Shown piece by piece: positions 35,649 through 50,600 of a stretch of DNA of 64,000 bases (its first letter is position 1; each line of letters opens with the position of its first letter). Position numbers and translations under genes: made by a program. Below the pieces are notes generated by a model that saw only the letters and a list, made by a program, of their open reading frames with translations, was not told the origin of the DNA and did not search any database. The DNA comes from Penelope pileata. Lineage: Eukaryota > Chordata > Aves > Galliformes > Cracidae. The stretch covers positions 227,191-291,190 of the forward strand of contig WBMW01003187.1 of the NCBI GenBank assembly GCA_013396635.1. Reading direction: 5' to 3'.

Positions 35649-38600
35649 AAGTACTATCAACATCAAAAGAATATCATACGTAATGAATATTAAGTTAAAA
35701 ACCATACACTTTGGTGACAGGTTCAGAATGGAAGCTGAATAAGAATTTTCCTTGTCAAGGATTAAACAGTTTTTGTGTATGTCAAATACTGTGCCTAAAT
35801 AATCCCTGACATGCCTCAAGACCTTTTCAGTTATTACTCTGCAAAGCCATTATGCTGTTTCCTGCTATTTGCCACCAAAGTGCCACATGCATACCTGCTG
35901 ATGTTTCTCTGAATTTGTCACTGGTCTTCTTCTTCCTCCATTTCCAAGGTTTAAAGATTTTGCCAATGGTAGAGAGTTTGCCCTTTCTCTTGAAGGGGGG
36001 AGTTTGGGATCCTGGGGCTGGTCCATCCGAGTTAGCGATTGAAGCCTTATCCAAGCCATCGACTGCATAAATAAACAAGAAAAGAAAAGGTAACTAAAGG
36101 ATGGAAGCCAGAACAGTAGCTAACAGCTAAACTGCTCCATTACCATACTGCAAAAGGCTGCGTGGTGGTCCCAGTTTTTCTGTTCCAGGAGGCAGACAAT
36201 GGGCAGACAATTTACTGCACCCTGTGCCACGAGGCAGTCCTCACCCTGGCTAGTCCCATGCTTCACGTCTGCTCAGCATCCCCACTGCAGCCAGCTGGAG
36301 CAGGCTGCTCGCAGCGCGCCTCTGCTATGCGTGCTGCTGTGGTTTTTCTCTCTACTGAACAATCCCTTTCAACGCATTTGTGTTTTCCCTGTCTTTGGGT
36401 AAAGCTGAATAACTAGCTGTCATCACACAGGAAACAAAACCCATACAATGTAAAAACATAAACTGTTTCTTTTAAGCGAAAAAAAAAAAAAATCCCTTTT
36501 TACAAAAGCTCTAATGATAACTGTTCTGGCAGTGGAAAGGAAATAATTCTGTTTAATACTCCTGGTAATCAGTCATTCACAGTGGAGTTTGCCATGAGTC
36601 AACCTTCACACTAACAAAATGTATTTAACAATAAGCTTTTGGGCTGTAGCCAAAATTTAAAGAAGGATTACTTTTCTGCAAAAACATACTGAGTGATATT
36701 AAAGCCAATATTTATCATCAGTGGCTGTAACATTGAATTTTGTGAACAAAATTAGCACTCATTCCACAACATGTAGTTAACTGCAGCATACTGTTAAAAC
36801 AAATTTCCCAGAAATTTCCCTGAGAAGTCGGCTATTATTTATTTCTATATAAGAACCAAGGTTTCTTAGAGCCTTCCACTCCTGATGCTACAAATACTTC
36901 ACATGTGCTTACTGTTATTCACGAGTGGCTTCACTGAAGTAACTGCGATTACTTACGTACATAAAATTCATCACAGGCTTAAATGTTTGCAGTATAAGGG
37001 CTCTGTAATTGCTTTCATTCATCTAAACATTCCAATTATAACCAATTCGGAACAGAGCTGATGCCACTGTCAACAGTAATAACGATAATCATAGATCATT
37101 AAATCAGAAAGTGCTATTCAAAGGAGGAAATATCACTGTTCCCATTTTACAGATGGAAAATATGAGGCACAGAACAGTTAAGTGTTTAATTCCATGTTTG
37201 CCAAATGGCTTCCTGAATCCTCGTCCTCTGTCTTAGCTGTTAAAAAGACGCATATTCACACACACACGACATCATGGTGCAATCTTACTATTCTGTTTCT
37301 CAGACAAACGGCATTTAATGAATCCTATATTTGTCCCAGACTTCAGATTGATCTAGGATGCTATAAAAAATCTTTACTGTGAGAAAGCTGATGTAATGCA
37401 TTCAGAGTCCAAGAATCTTTATTTCCAATGTTTTGAAATGAAGCACTGGGACAAAAAGATCCATTGTATAAATTCACTGAAATCGACAAACTTAAAACAA
37501 GAGATAAACTTGTGCAAAAGTGGTAACATTTAAATCAATAACTCTGAGTTGTGCCATAAAATACAGCAAATTCTATGCTGTCAGAGATGGAACAGATAGC
37601 TTAAGAAAACTTTGCCAGCAGAAATTACCGTTATTCAGATGCATCAGGATTTAAAGTTCTTTTTTCAACTGTTTCAAGTCTTTTCCTTGGGTACTATCTA
37701 GCCTATAACACAGACATAAGATGGAAGGAAGGTGCTGAGAAGTCAAGATTTTGGTAAGGACCAAGCTAGGTCTATCTCTTTCACAAGTACAAAACCCCAG
37801 CTTCCTTGCATGCACATCCTGGAAAACGTAACAAGGCAATCCTGAAGGAGGTTCAGGATGAGACTCCCATACAGCAGATGAGCCCCTCACAGGTGGGCCT
37901 GAGAGGCTGGCAAGAGGTGGGGATCAGAAGATCACCAACACAAGCTAGCAAGCAACTCTGCAGGAAGAGAGGTACGGACCTCTGCGGGGTTGCCCTGGCT
38001 GGATCTGGGGACTGCACTTCTCTCCAGGTTCGCAGTCACTGCCTGTGGAGTAGAGTATAACCCCATACTGAATACTGAAGCCTCTGCTTCAAACTGTGGA
38101 CCTAAGGGAAAAGTACAGTTACTTGAATGTAGTTACAGAGATAAGAGTACTGAACTTTTCTTGGCAATTCCAGATGACACAAGGAGGAGTGAGGGCTACA
38201 AGCGGTGGCTTCAGGGAGCCAGGTTAGACGCAAGGAACACACTTCCAGGAGGAAGGCACAGCACTGGAGCAGGTTGGGAATCTCTGCCCCTGGAGGTTTT
38301 TAGGGCTCACCAGGGCTGATCTCATCTGCTCCCAACTGTTGTCCTGCTCAGAGAGACTGGACTGTATCACCTCCCAGCCACCATTTCTACAGCGCTGAGG
38401 GATGTGGAAAGGCACAGCTGCTTGTGTAATCTGTGCTAGGAAATCCAAAGAATCAGAAGAGAGGTGCTGAAGGAAAGAGATGAGGATCTGGTGGCTGAAG
38501 AGTTCTGTCCTGGGACAGGAGCCAAGCATTATCTCACTGGCAGAGGAAGCCCATGAGTTCATTAGTGAAAGGCTACCCGCTCCTTGGCAGCAGCAGCACA

Positions 38601-41600
38601 AAACCATGTTCTTGTCTTCACTGGCTTAGAAAGGCCGGGTTATCGACATGAAGAGCCTGTGCCCTGGTGATAGACAGCGCAGTCTTTATAAACACCAGAA
38701 CATAGATCTTTTCAAACCCTCCTGGGTCATGGAGTCCAGCCTGTTGCAAGCAACCACTTTCACAAAAGCCTCGTTTAAATTTTTTCTCCTGTGCCTGCCA
38801 GAGGGAATGGAGGAGGATTACAGCTCCAACAGTTCCCCACAGAGAAACGTGCATTTGGATCACTCCCTGCTCTGCCCTCTGCTGAAAATATTTAACGTTG
38901 AAACAGTGATATTCATCCCAGCTAAAGAAATCTGTCTGCTTCAAATTGGCCAACATATGAAAAAAAGGGATCAATTTAGTGGTGAATAATTCTGTTTAGG
39001 GAGACTGCAAGTCTTGAAAACAGCATTCAACAATAACTCCTTCAGACAATAAAACATGAGTTTATTTATCAAATGAGTTCCACAAGTGCTCATAGTTACG
39101 GATTTGCTAATCCATTGACCTGGTACCACTTCCTTCATTTGGAAAAAAAAAAAGAAAAAAGAAAAAGGTACCCAAATATGTATCTAAAAAGAAGGAATAA
39201 GCATGATCAGACATCATCCAAACATCATTGGTTGGTTTTAGAAATCATCTAAGATAAAGTAAAATTTCTAGAAAAAAAAAAAGGACTTACTTAGATTCTA
39301 AAGCAATCATAAGGTAAAACATTTTATCAATTAATAAGTTGCTTAGGAAATAAAAAAAAACAATTTCAGCAATGATGTTCCAGAGCATTTATGGAAAGAT
39401 CTTTTCAAAAGCTGTCACTTCTCATCTTTGAAACACTCAGTAGGAAATTGGTGTTTAAGATTTACACTGTTTGCTTTATAGGTCATGTATTATTTAGAAA
39501 TAAAGGTGTGTATTTTTCACCTCAGAGAGCTTACATACCTCCTATTAATCATTATAAGCACTCTACATTTTCATTGAGATGAAAGGAAACATCTTAGCAT
39601 TCCGAGATTAGAGGAACTTGGTCACTTGTTTTATTCTTTTATTTGTACAGTGTCTTGAAGTTCGCCCTTCTTCCCACCATCTTCAAAAAGCCAACAAGTC
39701 CATTGCCATCAATACACATCGTTCATTAAGTTTGACATCACGACTTTTGACTGTACTAGCTGCATCATCTATTTGTTTTATTTCAGCCCTTTGTCCGAGA
39801 TGCAGATTTTACATCTGAAGGATAAGTGTCTGCTTCTGCTCCATGTTGGAGAAAATCAAACAAGGTTCATTTAAAACTTCCCTTAAACAAAGTTTGTTTT
39901 TAACAAAGAAATAACTTTATTGTTGGCTGGTCAGACATGTTTTAGAGTCTGCGTACTATTTCATTGGACTTTCTTTCTTTTCTTAGTGACACTGCTGCAA
40001 TGCCATTCTTGCCCTGGTTCTGGGGAACAAAAAAGTCCAGGTTGGAGAATTATAAATATGTTCTTTTGGACTGAGAGTCCAAGGATAAGGCTGCAACAAA
40101 ATGGAGGTTGAGAAACAGTGAAAAAAAAGGGGTTATCACTGGAGCTTTATGTATTAATATTCTATCTCAAAGTTCATGGATGAGTTCTGTGCTGATGTTC
40201 CCTGAACACACACCGTAAACAACAAACGGAGTCCCTCTGACGGTGTCTTTGTTTCCATCAGGACTTTGCTTCTGAAGGAAACTTCCAGACTGCTTGAGCT
40301 TTTGTTTCTATTTTAAAGCAGCTCTGAAGAGCATGAACTAGATTCGTTAAGCATGAAACCAAACTGGAGGGCACCTCACGCTCTAGCTGCTGAGAAACAT
40401 TCAGTCTGGAGTACTACAGTAAAGCCAGCTTAAACCAAAACAGCTTCAACTGTGTTACTCTAGGTATTCATTCCCACCATGTTGCACTGCTTGCTAATGT
40501 AGACATAGCCTGAATGAACGGAAACAATGCACTGGTACCAGTAGTGCCCCAGTCAAGTAATTTGAAAGGTTCAAGGCATTCAATCCTGCACTGTTTGACA
40601 CATCCGTGTCTGTCCTTACTTACTGGCTAGAGGGTAGCATTTAAACCAACATACTCTGGGACCTATCAGCCCAGGTAACAGAAGATCCAAGGGACATAGG
40701 TCATAAAGAACGTCACCCTCTAAGTGTAATAACCATTCCTGTTGACACCATCCCAAGCATTTTTATCACGACCCTCAAGAAGAGATCTTGTTGTAAAAGA
40801 CCAACCACAACATTAACTGAGACACTGCAAAGCCAAATCACACTGGCAAAAGCTGTGAGCTCAGTGAAGGAAACAAAAAGCCCTTCTTTCAGCTTGCAGG
40901 CAGCCAGCAAAGATTAGATCAGTTTATGGATGACCTCGACTTTCCCATAAACCACCAAAGATGGAAATGCCTGAACACGTCTGATCCTAGGAAGGCTACT
41001 TGCAGGAAGCAACTTTGATCTCCGTAGCTGCCCGGGAGACACTTCTGTGCTCCGAACGATCTCCAGGGATGTTGTGTGGCTGCAGAAGCGGTGTGAATTC
41101 CTTACAGTTTTTCCATGGCATGGTACATTTCAGCATTGAGATGTTCGTGTCAGCGCTGAAACATGCAAACTTCTTCAGGTAAGAACTTGGAACTCACTTT
41201 ATAAAATGCAACTAAAACTATCCATCAAAGTGTTTCAAGTAAGTCTAATATAAATACCTCTGAAATAAATAGCTGTGATTCTACTGGTTCCAGGCATTTT
41301 GATCTAGAACGCAGCGAGACTATTCCTTTTCAAAGCTTTGGCTTAAAGATAATTCAAGAACAGAAAAAGTTCTATTTATGCAATAGATTGCTCTGTACTT
41401 TTTAGTATTGGCAGTCAAAGTAGCATGCCAGTTAAGAATCTAGCCTCACTACTGAAAATCAGGAGCAACGCAGATTATATAGAAAAAAACACGATGTTCT
41501 TACCTTATTCTTTTTCTAGTAAAGCCATATTTTAATAGGTAATGGATCAAAATTCCTGGCTTGTAGTTTATTGCTATTAATTTCTGTTGGTGATGATTTA

Positions 41601-44600
41601 AAAAAATAAAATTTGCGTAGCTAGGTAGCTAGCTACAGTAGGAGTATACTCAAAAGGTTTTCTTTAGAAGAATCCATTCCTGAATCTGAATAGTTTTAAG
41701 ATCCTTTCCCATATTAGTCCATATTCACTTTTAGTTCCAGTGAGGAGTTTATTAGGTAGACTTTGCTGTAAGCATTTAAGAAATACCTTATAAAATCGCT
41801 GTTTAATAACTCCCATCTGAATGGTGTGTTAAAGGACAAGTACATTGGAATCAATGCCACTAAGCCAGGTTTAACTAGTTTATTGTTGTCACAAAGATTC
41901 TTGAGATCCTGGAGTAAAAGAGCACTTAGGGATACATCCAACAAAACAAATAAGGCAGAATTTAGGTGCATATGTCAAGAGTTATGCTATTTGGAGCCCG
42001 AGGGACTCTGATCAGGAGCTCCCTGACTCTGAAAGAACAGGTGCCATAATTCATGACATTGAAACTATCTGAAACCTCTGCTTCCCTGCATGCAGAATAG
42101 AAACCTAGACAGGAGTCTCACAGCAGAGTAACTTTGGTGATGAAGCCAGCCTAGGAAGTTTCTTCTCTGCATTTCCATCTGCTCATTCCTGACCCTATAA
42201 AAATATGCCATCCCTTCAGTCGTAAAAATACAACTGTTCACCAGGCTTCATCACAAGTAAATCTCAACGATCCAGACCAAAATTGCCTCCCCCTTTCCAC
42301 CCTCTTTCCTTTTTTAAAAGGTTATTTTTCATCTGGGTCATTGTAGTGCTGTAGTCTTCAGCACAATCCTACAAATGCTTGAAGTGTCAGGGCTGGGTGA
42401 GGAGCAAGCTGTGTCATGGGACAGATTGGGCTGGGCGGACAGCCTAAATCAGCTTCACAGCTGCAACCAGAATGTCATGAAATTGTAGCCACAACTGTGA
42501 CAGCACTAAACAGCCTAGCACACAGCATGTGCCTTTGCCTGAATGAATTCACTCAATGACCATGCACTTGCCTACAGCATTGACAGGGCGGGCACAAGAC
42601 TTGCCCGAAAGGGCAGGCTCATTTTTCCCAAAAGAATAGTGTTGCAACCTCCTGTCCTTTCCTTCCGAAAAGAACACCCTACCTGGGAGTGGGAGTAATG
42701 GTCCCTTGCAGAAAGAAATTTGGAGGCCATTCAGCCAAGAGCAAGAGAAAGAAAACCATGAGGAAGGGGATGCTGTGATTGAGTAGCTAAATTAATTCAT
42801 TTACAGTGACAAAGGAATTCACAATACAAGAATGTACTTGAGTCACCGAGTGGGAAAAGACACAGAACCAAGAGCTTCACTGACACCAACATTCCATGGG
42901 TAGTGCTGGCATCGACTTCCTTCACTGGCACTGGATATCTCACTTGTGGTGTTAATGGGGTATCACTCCATCGCCCTTAAATTATGGGAGGATAACTTCT
43001 GTTGCAATATAGGTGACCCAGGGTATTGCCATATCTAGTCATAAATGAATTGAGAAATGCAATAGAAGATGCAGCGGATTCAGTTCAAAGTTACCTTATG
43101 TGTGGATTTAGGTCTGCAGGATTTCTATACTTACTACCTACCAGTTGGTTGGCTCAGCTATTTTTCCCTTCCCCTCACTGCACCCAGCTGTCCTGCAGGG
43201 GTGTGCTGCAAAAGTCAGCTGGGTTTATTGAGACCTCAAAACCTCTTTTTGACAGTGTTATGATTTTCTATACAGTCTTGCCAAAGGGAACAGAGTTTTA
43301 AGTCACGCTTTTTATGCCAGCAAAATCAACATGTTTGTGCAGCTGCATATTATCCCAATTTAGTGACAAGAACAATAACTCATCGACTTGCTATAGAGTA
43401 TGGTAAGCCGCTTATTCCTGGAGCTTACTGGAACAAAATCAAGACACTGCATGGTAAAATGTTTGACGTGGTCATTAAAAAACAGAAGTCATTCTGACAC
43501 AATCAATGTCATTTTCAATAAATCTCTCAAATTCTGTAACGTTATAACAATTTTTCTTGACCAAAACCAGATGGAAAGACAGGTCTTTTTCCTTTCTCTC
43601 TTTTTATTCTCTACTTGGAAGGAAGAAAACGTAACTAATCCCCAGTGGATAAACTGACAAATGGGAGAGCTATAGTCTACCTCAGAGCAGCACAATGAAT
43701 TGGCAACCGAATGCTTTTGCCTTGCCATACATCTGGAGTTTAACTTCAAGGAAACTCTGTCATGAGCTAATTGACTTGATTGTGTTTTAATTAAATGAAA
43801 GGAAAAAGCTGAAGTTCAAATGTAGGCGGCTGAATGGTAGTTTCCATATGGAACTGCCAATGTTGCAAAATGTTAATTGGGCCTCCTGCTGGCAATGAGC
43901 GAAACAGGGTGGGCAGCGGCTACTTCAGATGGGTGCTGGCTGCTGCCTGAAAGCAGCCCACGTGGGCGGTGGGTGGGCCCTCCTGGGGCAGCTGCAGCCT
44001 GAGTGCCCCCAGGTTTCTATGTGCACAGACACCTTTCATGTGGTCAGAGCCACACACGAACCAGCAGGGCTGAAGTTCAGAAAACTGAACCGCTATGGGG
44101 CTGACCATGCAACTCTCATCTCACCACAGGCAAAATGTTGTCCTGCTGCAGAAACCAAGCAGAGCACGAGGCAGAAAATCCAGCTGTGCTACATCTGTAG
44201 ACAAAAGGCCGTATTCTGTTCTCCCCTTTGGCGAGTCCCTGCCTAAGCTCTGCATAAAGCACAGGTACTGCTACACAGGTGCTTACAAAGGAGGAGAGTC
44301 TGTGCTCCCCTAGAGGTGACACTGTGCGTGCCGGGGCTCCAACATGTGAGCCTAACACTGCAGGAAAAACAAACTGGGAACTCCTATGTTGAGTTAGGTC
44401 TGCTGCAAACTCTGCAGGGCTCTTTTCTCCCCTCCAGCCAGCACCACGCTAGCCATGCACAGGCACTTCTAAAGCCTCTGGAGAACAAAACATCAGCATG
44501 GAAGTAGAGAGAGGGGGACACCCTGCCACCCAGTGCACAGATACTGTGCCCACAAGAGGAATGTGAGCCAAGTCACACATTTCAGATTTGTCAAAGCAGC

Positions 44601-47600
44601 AGTGCTGTCTCCAACATGCATTTATTCGAGCTCTCTCTCTCAGTTGTACACTTGGGATCGATTTGCTTAGAGCCTGGCAGAGCTCATTTAGCTGTCTGTC
44701 CTTCAGGTGGGGACTCCTCACTCCACAAGACTTGTCCCCAGTGGGCAAGCACGGGACTTCAGCTTGGCTTTCCTCTGCCTCAGAATAAGGCCGTGTTAAC
44801 ATGAGGGCTTGAGACAGGCTTACTGCTTCAGTTTCTCACCCTGGTAGGATTTCTGCACTAAGCTAGGGTAAAGCACAAGGGACCTCTTTGCCTTAGAGCT
44901 ACCTTCAATGTTGCTTTTTTGTTTGTTTGTTTGCTTACAACAGCCACATCTTAGCTGCTGTTGGTTGTGCTGTTAAGACACGCTATCACATTTAGTTAAC
45001 ACAGGTGACTAAAGCAATGCAAATGCAGATAAAGTCTTTGTAACACACAGCTTCAGAGTCACTTCAAGGTATGGTTTTCATTCCCATGGGGTTAATTCTA
45101 CAGAAAAAGAAAAAGGTTGTAGGGCAGTCTCTAGAGACTACAGAAATTCCACAGGCAGCAGAGCTCGGCAGGGCTGCCATGCCCAACTAAATTGCCCTTC
45201 TCATACCTGTGCAGAGCTCCCTACACATGGGCACATGAGCTACTGGTGGCTCTGGGGTACATTAACACAGCAGTTATACCTCTATAATCACATCTATTCT
45301 GTTTTCACCTGTTTCTCCTGTCAAAATGCACTAGGGATTTGCTTAAGGATTGAATAAAAATAAGAGCCTGATCTTATGCTTGTAATATGTCTACAAACAT
45401 GTTTGCAAATTTAGTACTTACATGTTGGCATCATGCAGCCCTTATGAGAACATCTGCACCTCTTCCTGCTCTCCAGACCAGCATTTAATTTCCACCCCCT
45501 TGGCTTCCCAAGAAAGGAATAAACAAATCCTCAGGAACCCCATTACACAGGTCTGAAAGTGATCTGGCCGCAGATGGTCTTGATACCTGTTCTCTGACCA
45601 GAGCACAGCTGGCTTGGGCCTGAAGAAAAGGGATCACCACTTTATGGCAGGCAGTTTATTCCTCTCTTCTCAACCGCCAATGCTTGAGTGAAAAGAAGCA
45701 AATGGAAAATTTCCAGACAGTTACATCTCCCAGATATAGGAAACATCAGGTCTAAGGTCACATTGTGGATCCAAGCAACTTCTCTACAAAAACGAGGAAA
45801 AAAGTCCAGGCACAGTAACAGAGATGTGGGAGGAAAGAAACAACAAGAAAGCAACGTGTGTGAAAGAGCAACCAAACTGCTTGGAACAGCTGAGGATTGA
45901 AGATTAATGCTTTTTGTGTCAGGATATTAAGGGATAAATCTTGAAGTACAACGGTGTAGATTCTATTAATAGTTCAAAAAAATGGTTTTGGACAATTCTG
46001 TAATTCAACCTCAAAGTACACTGCACATACTCATCTTGTTAAACGTCGTAATGATATTTTTAACATGGCACTTTTGAAACCAGAACTGCAGAACTAGAAA
46101 GATCTCCTTACTGGCTGACTTTTCTTGGTGTAGTCTTAATACAGGGTAGAACATACCTCTGATGAGTTCAAAAAAGATATTTTTAGCTACAGGCAAGCAA
46201 GAAAACTTCCCAACAGATACTGGCTATTGGAAAATAATCTGAAGTGAGTACACGGCCCCTTCTCCTGTGTAGTACTGAACAGAATAAACATAAAAACCTT
46301 TTTTGCAGTAATGCATATGTACTACTGATGCTGAGATAAAAGCAGGCCAAGTGTGTCTGTGGAAGCCTCTGGCTCTATCCACGCATGGGACCAGGAGCTC
46401 CCATGATGCCTGCCCGAGCAGCGGCTCCTGCTGAGGAGTGGGAAGGCAGGAGCAGGCCACGGCCTGGCTGCTCCCTGGTGCCACTTTGTCCCAGTGAGAG
46501 GAAAGATGCAACAGATACACTATGTCCTTCCTGAACCGGAAAATCCCATCCCTGGAGTTCCCAGAAACTTCATGAGAAATACAGTCAGCAGGAATTTCTT
46601 AGAAAAAAAACTGAAACAAGCAAGTGACAGCCTCGTAGCCTAGCGCGAATCCTGCTAGGCAGTCCTTGTCTCCTCTGGCTGCCGGCCCCACTTGTTTAAC
46701 TGTGACCCCTCTCAGGATCACGCAGAGTGAATCAGCGCACTGTCAGATGGCCTGAACAACTCACTGCTAGAGCCGAGTTCAAAGCTTGGCAAATTGGGAA
46801 AAACACAGCCAAAGCTACTCCGGGCTTTTCCTCGAAGGCTCCTTCCGGCTTCAGTCTTCTCCATACCAAAGCAATCACAGGCTTGGGGTTGCTTCAGATC
46901 TGAGCTGGCTGCTTCACCCACAGGCTGACATCACCCAGAGTGAGGATTTAGGCTGCTAACAACCCCCCGCTCTGCTGTGTAGGCTCAGGTGACAGCTGAT
47001 GAGCTCTCTCCAGTGCCTTTCCACCATTCCCTCAGCACACCTGGACAGATAGAGGCATTTCCTTGCAGCTCACATCTGAAGAGCTGTGCTGCTCGCCATG
47101 GTGCTGTTAGCAGTGGGATGGGTCTCCATAAGCCATCTCCACTAGGTACACTGATATGGCTTTGGAAAGGTGCTGCACACTCAGGCATGTTTCCAGTCAT
47201 CTCAACCCATGTTTTCACAGCACCATGGTGGAAACTTCAGCTGAACAACCAATGGTGTTGGTCACTGTTTCTGAGGCTGCACTTTGTCACTGAGCTGAGC
47301 CAGAAAAACTACCTTTTGGTGTGGGATTTTAAAACCAAATCAGTTCCTTACTACTTCACAAGTGGGCCAGGCAACGTTTGCTGACAAGACTGAGCTGGGT
47401 GGTGTGCCTAGGGCAGGAACTAGCAGGAAAGGACAGGAGAGAATGGGGACAAGTTTGGGGGCAGATGGAAGAGCTTTACCAGGAAGGCAGCGCCTGAGCT
47501 CGCTGCCTGTGGAGTAAGGTCTCACACAAGGGTGCAAGAGAAGAGCTCCTCACAGCAGCACGCCCTGGCCCCAACATCACATCAAAGGCTCACGCAACGG

Positions 47601-50600
47601 CCGCCTGAAGCTCTAACACTGTTAGCTATTTCCCCTTTCTGCATGAAGGAAGCTGGGGAAGGTAGTTACACATCTGTGCTGCCCCACCCAACCCATCCCA
47701 GCTCATTCCTGACTGCCCAACATCCTTGCCAAAAACAGTTCTCCATGAACATAACGTGCGCTCTTCCCATTATTGTACATCTTCAATCAAATCTTTCACC
47801 ACTATTGTGTTTATATATCTGCGAGCAGGTTTGGTTTTGGGGTCTCCCATGCCAACACTTCCTCACGTGTAAGTAAAACAACAAGGAGGTCTTTCTCTGT
47901 AATTATCAGAACACTTACATACAAAAAAAACCTAGGAGCAATTTGGTCAGTCATGTAATTAAATCCCCTCCACGCAGACCAGAGCTTGCTGTGCTGCCTT
48001 TTAAAGGCGACATTTTCTTTCATGCTGGCACCACTTCAACACCTTTTTTCTAGTACAAGAAACAGCATATTGCTCTTGTCCAAATACGTGCGAGTCACAC
48101 CTGAAGCAAATAGTTTCTTTTCAGATGGCCTCCAAACCCCCACAGCAGAGGTCAAGGACACTTTAAAATCCAGCTAGCAAATTTCTGAGTGTTGCTGTCA
48201 TTGTAAATGTTTATGCAGGCTATTAGCCCTGCAGTCTTTGTAGATAAAGCTGTGTTTATTTTAAGTTTATTTTTTTAGCTGCCTTTAAAATGTTTGTCTT
48301 TGTTGCTAGATACCAGCTTGGATAAACAGTAATAATACAACTCCAACAAACTCACAAGAAGGTATTAATGATTAAACAGTTCCTCTCAAGTCAAAATGCC
48401 AATTTGTCGATTCACAGCACATGAAAACTGTTCATGTTTTTCTGTACATATAATATCAGGATCCCAGGACATAAGCTGCCTTATTTGCTATGAGGAAATG
48501 GGAGTCACCAAGCTGCAGCTGACTTTTATTCAGCATCATGTTTCATTGCTCTCCTTGCACCTCACCACACAGCTGCTTTATTCCCTGTATCTTGTTCATT
48601 ATTAGGGCCAGGCCAGGGAAAAACAGACACAAGCTGACATATTTGTCAGCCCAGCTGCTCTTCCTTTACCATTTAAAACTCTGATGATCAAGGGCATGTT
48701 CATGTAAAAGGACAGGTCCATATGCAGTTTGCGATGAGATTTAGCTATAATTTAAAAAATCACCACGTTCCCTTTCCTACACAGTCAAGACATAGTAATT
48801 CCATCAAGCAAGCTGGCAGCACCATAAATCACAGAAAAACTCATTAGAATTACAGTATTATCTTTAAGTAGGTTTGAAGACTGTATTTGTATACATTTTA
48901 GACTTGCATTTTTCTACTGAATCAGAATTTATGAAGGGCCCCTGCATGCTAAGCCTGGACAGGTGAGCAGGGGCTGAAAGCAGCCCAGGTGTCCCTTCAG
49001 ATTTCTACTCTGACCAAACTGACATCGCGTCCTGTGAGTTGGTGAGGCCTTCGGTGGTCAGAAGCCATCCAGTCATCAGAGAAGGTGCTGAGAACACACT
49101 CAGCTTTTCCAGCAGAATTTTCCATCTTCCCCTCGGGGATAACAACGACTCTAAGAGCACCATAAACACAGCAAATACATAATTGATACCTTCATTTCTC
49201 CCCTTCCTTGTTTCATGCTGTATTTCAGGTCCTCATTTCCCCCCTGTTCGCCATTAATAACAAATGACTTGTATTATCACAGTGCTTAAGAAGCACAGTC
49301 ATAGATTGGGACCTCTCTGTGATAACAGCTGTACAAACAAATAATACAGAGACCATTTCTGCACCAACTTGAAGTATAAAATGCTGAAGAGCTGCAACAA
49401 TAGATTTCCAATTTTTCATTGCCACCTGCTCAGCTGTTGCATTTCAAATAATTTTTAGATATCCAGCAGTCGGTATGATGTAAATATATTTAACTTTACA
49501 GCATGTCCCTTTCTAACCTCCCTCCCATTCACCTTTTGGCATTGAGCAATCATAGAATTTATGTTTGTAATCCATGCGCTAAAATAAAGCATCAGCTTGA
49601 ACTTCTGTGAATTAGTTTATACTGAATTATTTTAGCCAGATCTGGATGAGCATATCCCGCAAGCCTCAAAGCAGCTATAAAACACAAGACCCATCCTCTC
49701 CCTCTCCATGCCGATGCATACTCATGCTATACCGCCCAGCACGTAACCAGTACTTAGCTTCAGTTCAGTACTTAGCTTCGTTCAGTACTTAGCTTCAGCA
49801 CACATCATGGGTAAGAGTTTCCATCAGCATGCACCACTGCCATGAACACAAATAGTCAATTCCATGGTACCTTGATGGAAAAAAACGCTAGAAACATTGT
49901 GGCTGCTGTGAGCAATATGAACATCCACTTAAAACTAGCTATGAACATGGATAACTCAACCTCAGCATCATTCACTGTCATAGTTTTGTTGATGCTAAGA
50001 GCACACTTAAAGCTGCCCTAACATTTAAAAATTTCTGTGCAGTGCAGTTTAACCATTTGGAAGAAACATAATACCACTGGAGAAGCAGAGCGAAGCAGCA
50101 TTTTGGTCATGGGCAAGGAGACAGCCAAAGTTCTTGAGTATGTAGGAGCTGCAGCTGATATTACAGCATATTTTCATAGAGTGATCTGCAGGGAAGAGCC
50201 AACCCCACCTCCTCAGGAGGATAGTACTCTGTTAAAGAGTAACCCAGTCATACTTGAAATGTAATGCACTTAAAGCGAACTGAGTAAGTGTAACATTTAA
50301 GAGCTTACAGTAGTAATTTACGGGCAATTTGGTGCCAAAGGGTCAGGCAGTAAGAACAGTATACAAAGCTGAGACAAAGGTTCCGTTTTCCTACTTCATG
50401 AGAACCACGACCACGTTCACGAAGATGAACAGAACACAAGCATTCGTATTTAGTTGTGCTAAAAGGAAGGACGTGTTTAGGAAAAAAAAAATGCAAAAAG
50501 CCTGAATATCACTGGAAGGCTCTGCAGCTATTGCTAGCAGCTCCAATAGGGATTGGAAATTCAACATTGTCCAAAGTACGTACAGCATCAGGGTTCAGCA

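Larger units (their letters stand above)
28306..35894 (-). other. PHACTR2: PHACTR2 intron 2 (7.6 kb)
   Basis: AT-rich intron between exons 2 and 3. It holds a (TAAA)n microsatellite about 245 bases from the donor (35611-35650), a possible MIR-like remnant near 30625-30690 and several A-rich runs. No coding exon or structural RNA was recognised. Confidence 0.85.

Noticed and set aside
35827..36078. Minus-strand frame starting MFIYAVDGLDK as an alternative start for exon 2
   Set aside because: The extra residues come from intron bases before a good TGCAG acceptor; the exon 1 to exon 2 junction restores the known VDGLDK sequence.
41617..41636. Palindromic GTAGCTAGGTAGCTAGCTAC
   Set aside because: Short AGCT-rich self-complementary stretch; no duplication of flanks or element structure around it.
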